Origin: Cardiocondyla obscurior
Taxonomy: Eukaryota; Arthropoda; Insecta; Hymenoptera; Formicidae
Direction of reading: 5' to 3'
DNA: 64,000 bases
Assembly: GCF_019399895.1 (NCBI RefSeq)
Contig: NC_091868.1
Location: 9,425,593-9,489,592 of the forward strand
The notes below the pieces were generated by a model. It saw only the letters and a list, made by a program, of their open reading frames with translations, had not been told where the DNA came from and searched no databases. The translations under genes were made by a program, and so were the position numbers. Positions 62,607-64,000 of this stretch are shown here, piece by piece. Each line of letters starts with the position of its first letter. The first letter of the stretch is position 1.

Positions 62607-63010
62607 CTTTCTTTGCGGTCGACTCGGCTGCTCGATTATGTTATATCCAAATAATAAGAGAACGCAAATACTGATAACCCATGGATGGTGCCGTAAATCG
62701 TCGCCGTTCCTACGATCGCACGTACAACGGTCGGCTGCTTACACGCGACTGAAACGGTGTCGGTCTGAAACGGTCGAGGAATACTCGGCGCAACAACCAC
62801 TCGAAGGCTATCTACTTCCTTCTATTCGCTTGCCGTTGCTAGTGCCGAAATGCCATGTCCCTTTATTCTTGGCAGCGAGCCTGCCGAGGCCCGGGGCAGA
62901 GACCGTGTCGGCTTTATCATCGGGTGCACGAACCGAAAATCAACCTCGATCTCGCGGGAAGTCATAACTCCACTTAGAAAAACGCTGAATCTCGCTTACC
63001 TCATCCTATC
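62607..63010 (-). promoter_or_regulatory. CpG-rich block, second candidate SLC36 first exon
   Basis: On the minus strand AAAG|GTACGTACG at 62607/62606 is a possible donor, and the 400 bases behind it are CpG-rich, like the other presumed gene starts in this window. A 109-codon + strand frame (62638-62967) has no recognisable domain. Confidence 0.3.
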
Positions 63011-64000
63011 TACGGATTTTATCAATAGTAGCGCGAACCGTCATCGAGGTCATTAAAAAGAAAAAAGAGAAAAAAAAAAAAGGACGGAAAGATAAGAGGA
63101 GAGTGCTGTAACACAGCGATAAAATTTAATTGCGAGAAGCTATAAACATTGTTGGAGAGAGGAGGAACAAGTGCTACTATTATGGTTTTGCTGATAAAAT
63201 AAAAGAGACTGTGAGAAATTTAATCGTCTCGCGGATTAACTAGTCTACCACCGCACAGAGTAATTTTAAATGATAGGTGTTAAGAGAGGAAATCGCAAAT
63301 TTAATTAGATTGAACGAGAGAGTTAAAAATGACCACGGTGACCAAAGAAGAATTATAATCGAGCGAATCAGCTTCAAAGCGTATACGAGAGCCGCGCGTG
63401 ATCGTGGCCGTCTTACTTTATCGTGACTGCAATTAAAGATTAACAAGTCGGAATAATTTGCGTGGATATTGTCATTCATTTTGTTAACATATGAGACTTC
63501 AATGGCGTGGCCGCCCGCGACCATACAAGGATAGTATTATCGGTCAATGCACTTATTTTCGCATCAAAGAAGGTTGAACTTTGCAGACGCTATAACAAGC
63601 CAATAAAAGAGGCATGAAATCTTTTTCATTCGATATCTGACAAGCATTTGTGGCAATAGACAGTTTTTTTTTTTTTTTTTTCTTCTATGACACAAGTGAC
63701 GTCAATATTACGGCAATGTATTTGATTATTAAAGTTTTCGCACAATAGACAAGAATATATTAAATTTCGATGGAAATGTGTCCTCGTCGTTGACGCATGT
63801 CCTCGACTTCAACACGCAAGTTTCCTTTTGTTACCTTATTTGAAAGTAAGAGTGCACTCGAGGCACCCAAGGCCTTCGCGCACATGCATATGCACGAACC
63901 ACAACTAAAACCAGGCGATCAGAAAAGCGATATAAGAACCGTGGTGAGGCACGAGATAAGAGGCGTATACGCTTAACGGCGTATTAAAAAATATACGCGT
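63011..64000. other. Terminal stretch without a recognised gene
   Basis: A/G-rich tracts at ~63056-63100, a poly(T) run near 63664, otherwise unremarkable. Open frames (e.g. 63240-63524, minus) have no recognisable domain. Confidence 0.35.

Noticed and set aside
62638..62967. 109-codon + strand frame
   Set aside because: CpG-rich block with no family resemblance; more likely a first exon or promoter of the minus-strand SLC36 gene.
1..64000. tRNA, rRNA, CRISPR arrays or viral insertions
   Set aside because: I looked for tRNA B-box words, regularly spaced repeats and reverse transcriptase or integrase motifs and saw none that I could support by eye.

Overview
The window looks like nuclear DNA of an insect, most likely a hymenopteran and plausibly an ant. 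It is AT-rich, with short GT-AG introns, CpG-rich patches at gene starts, many poly(A)/poly(T) runs, small foldback elements and animal housekeeping genes. No RNA genes, CRISPR arrays or bacterial-type operons were seen. The species call is an inference. The gene models are hand-spliced: exon phases and total lengths are consistent for every protein listed.

Left part (1-23.5 kb) is gene-dense and house-keeping: a ZCCHC7/Air-like zinc-knuckle protein (+), U1 snRNP protein C (-), the COPII coat GTPase activator Sec23 (+), the nonsense-mediated decay factor Upf2 in a single exon (+), the methylosome/snRNP assembly chaperone pICln (-), an arthropod-type SET/MYND protein (+) and the ER lipid-raft protein erlin (-). 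Several pairs are head-to-head (U1-C/Sec23, pICln/SMYD) and share 0.7-1.2 kb promoter intervals. Four of the genes (ZCCHC7, U1-C, Upf2, pICln) act in RNA processing, surveillance or snRNP assembly.

Middle part (23.5-47 kb): a tandem array of three ~450 bp units seems to be made of duplicated 3' ends of the next gene, a 13-exon diacylglycerol lipase (DAGL-beta-like, -). Its probable 5'-UTR exon is a CpG-rich block at 31.6-32.5 kb. A CpG-rich + strand unit at 38.1-39.5 kb has tandemly duplicated exon-intron modules and no convincing ORF. It is probably a spliced non-coding RNA or the leader of a gene beyond view; diverged copies of the same module lie at 34.9 kb and inside a DAGL intron. Two tandem acyl-CoA synthetase (luciferase/4CL-like) paralogues (-) follow. 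They have matching exon lengths and a 162 bp near-identical tract that suggests gene conversion.

Right part (47-64 kb): about 6 kb without recognisable genes, then a nine-coding-exon SLC36-type proton-coupled amino-acid transporter (-). Its upstream 6.4 kb holds two candidate 5'-UTR exons (60.36-60.56 kb and 62.61-63.0 kb) and otherwise nothing recognisable.

The strongest leads are the exon-like repeat family, the gene-conversion tract, the 3'-end triplication, and two strong hairpins (20.2 kb and 36.9 kb). I did not find a wholly new multi-gene system.
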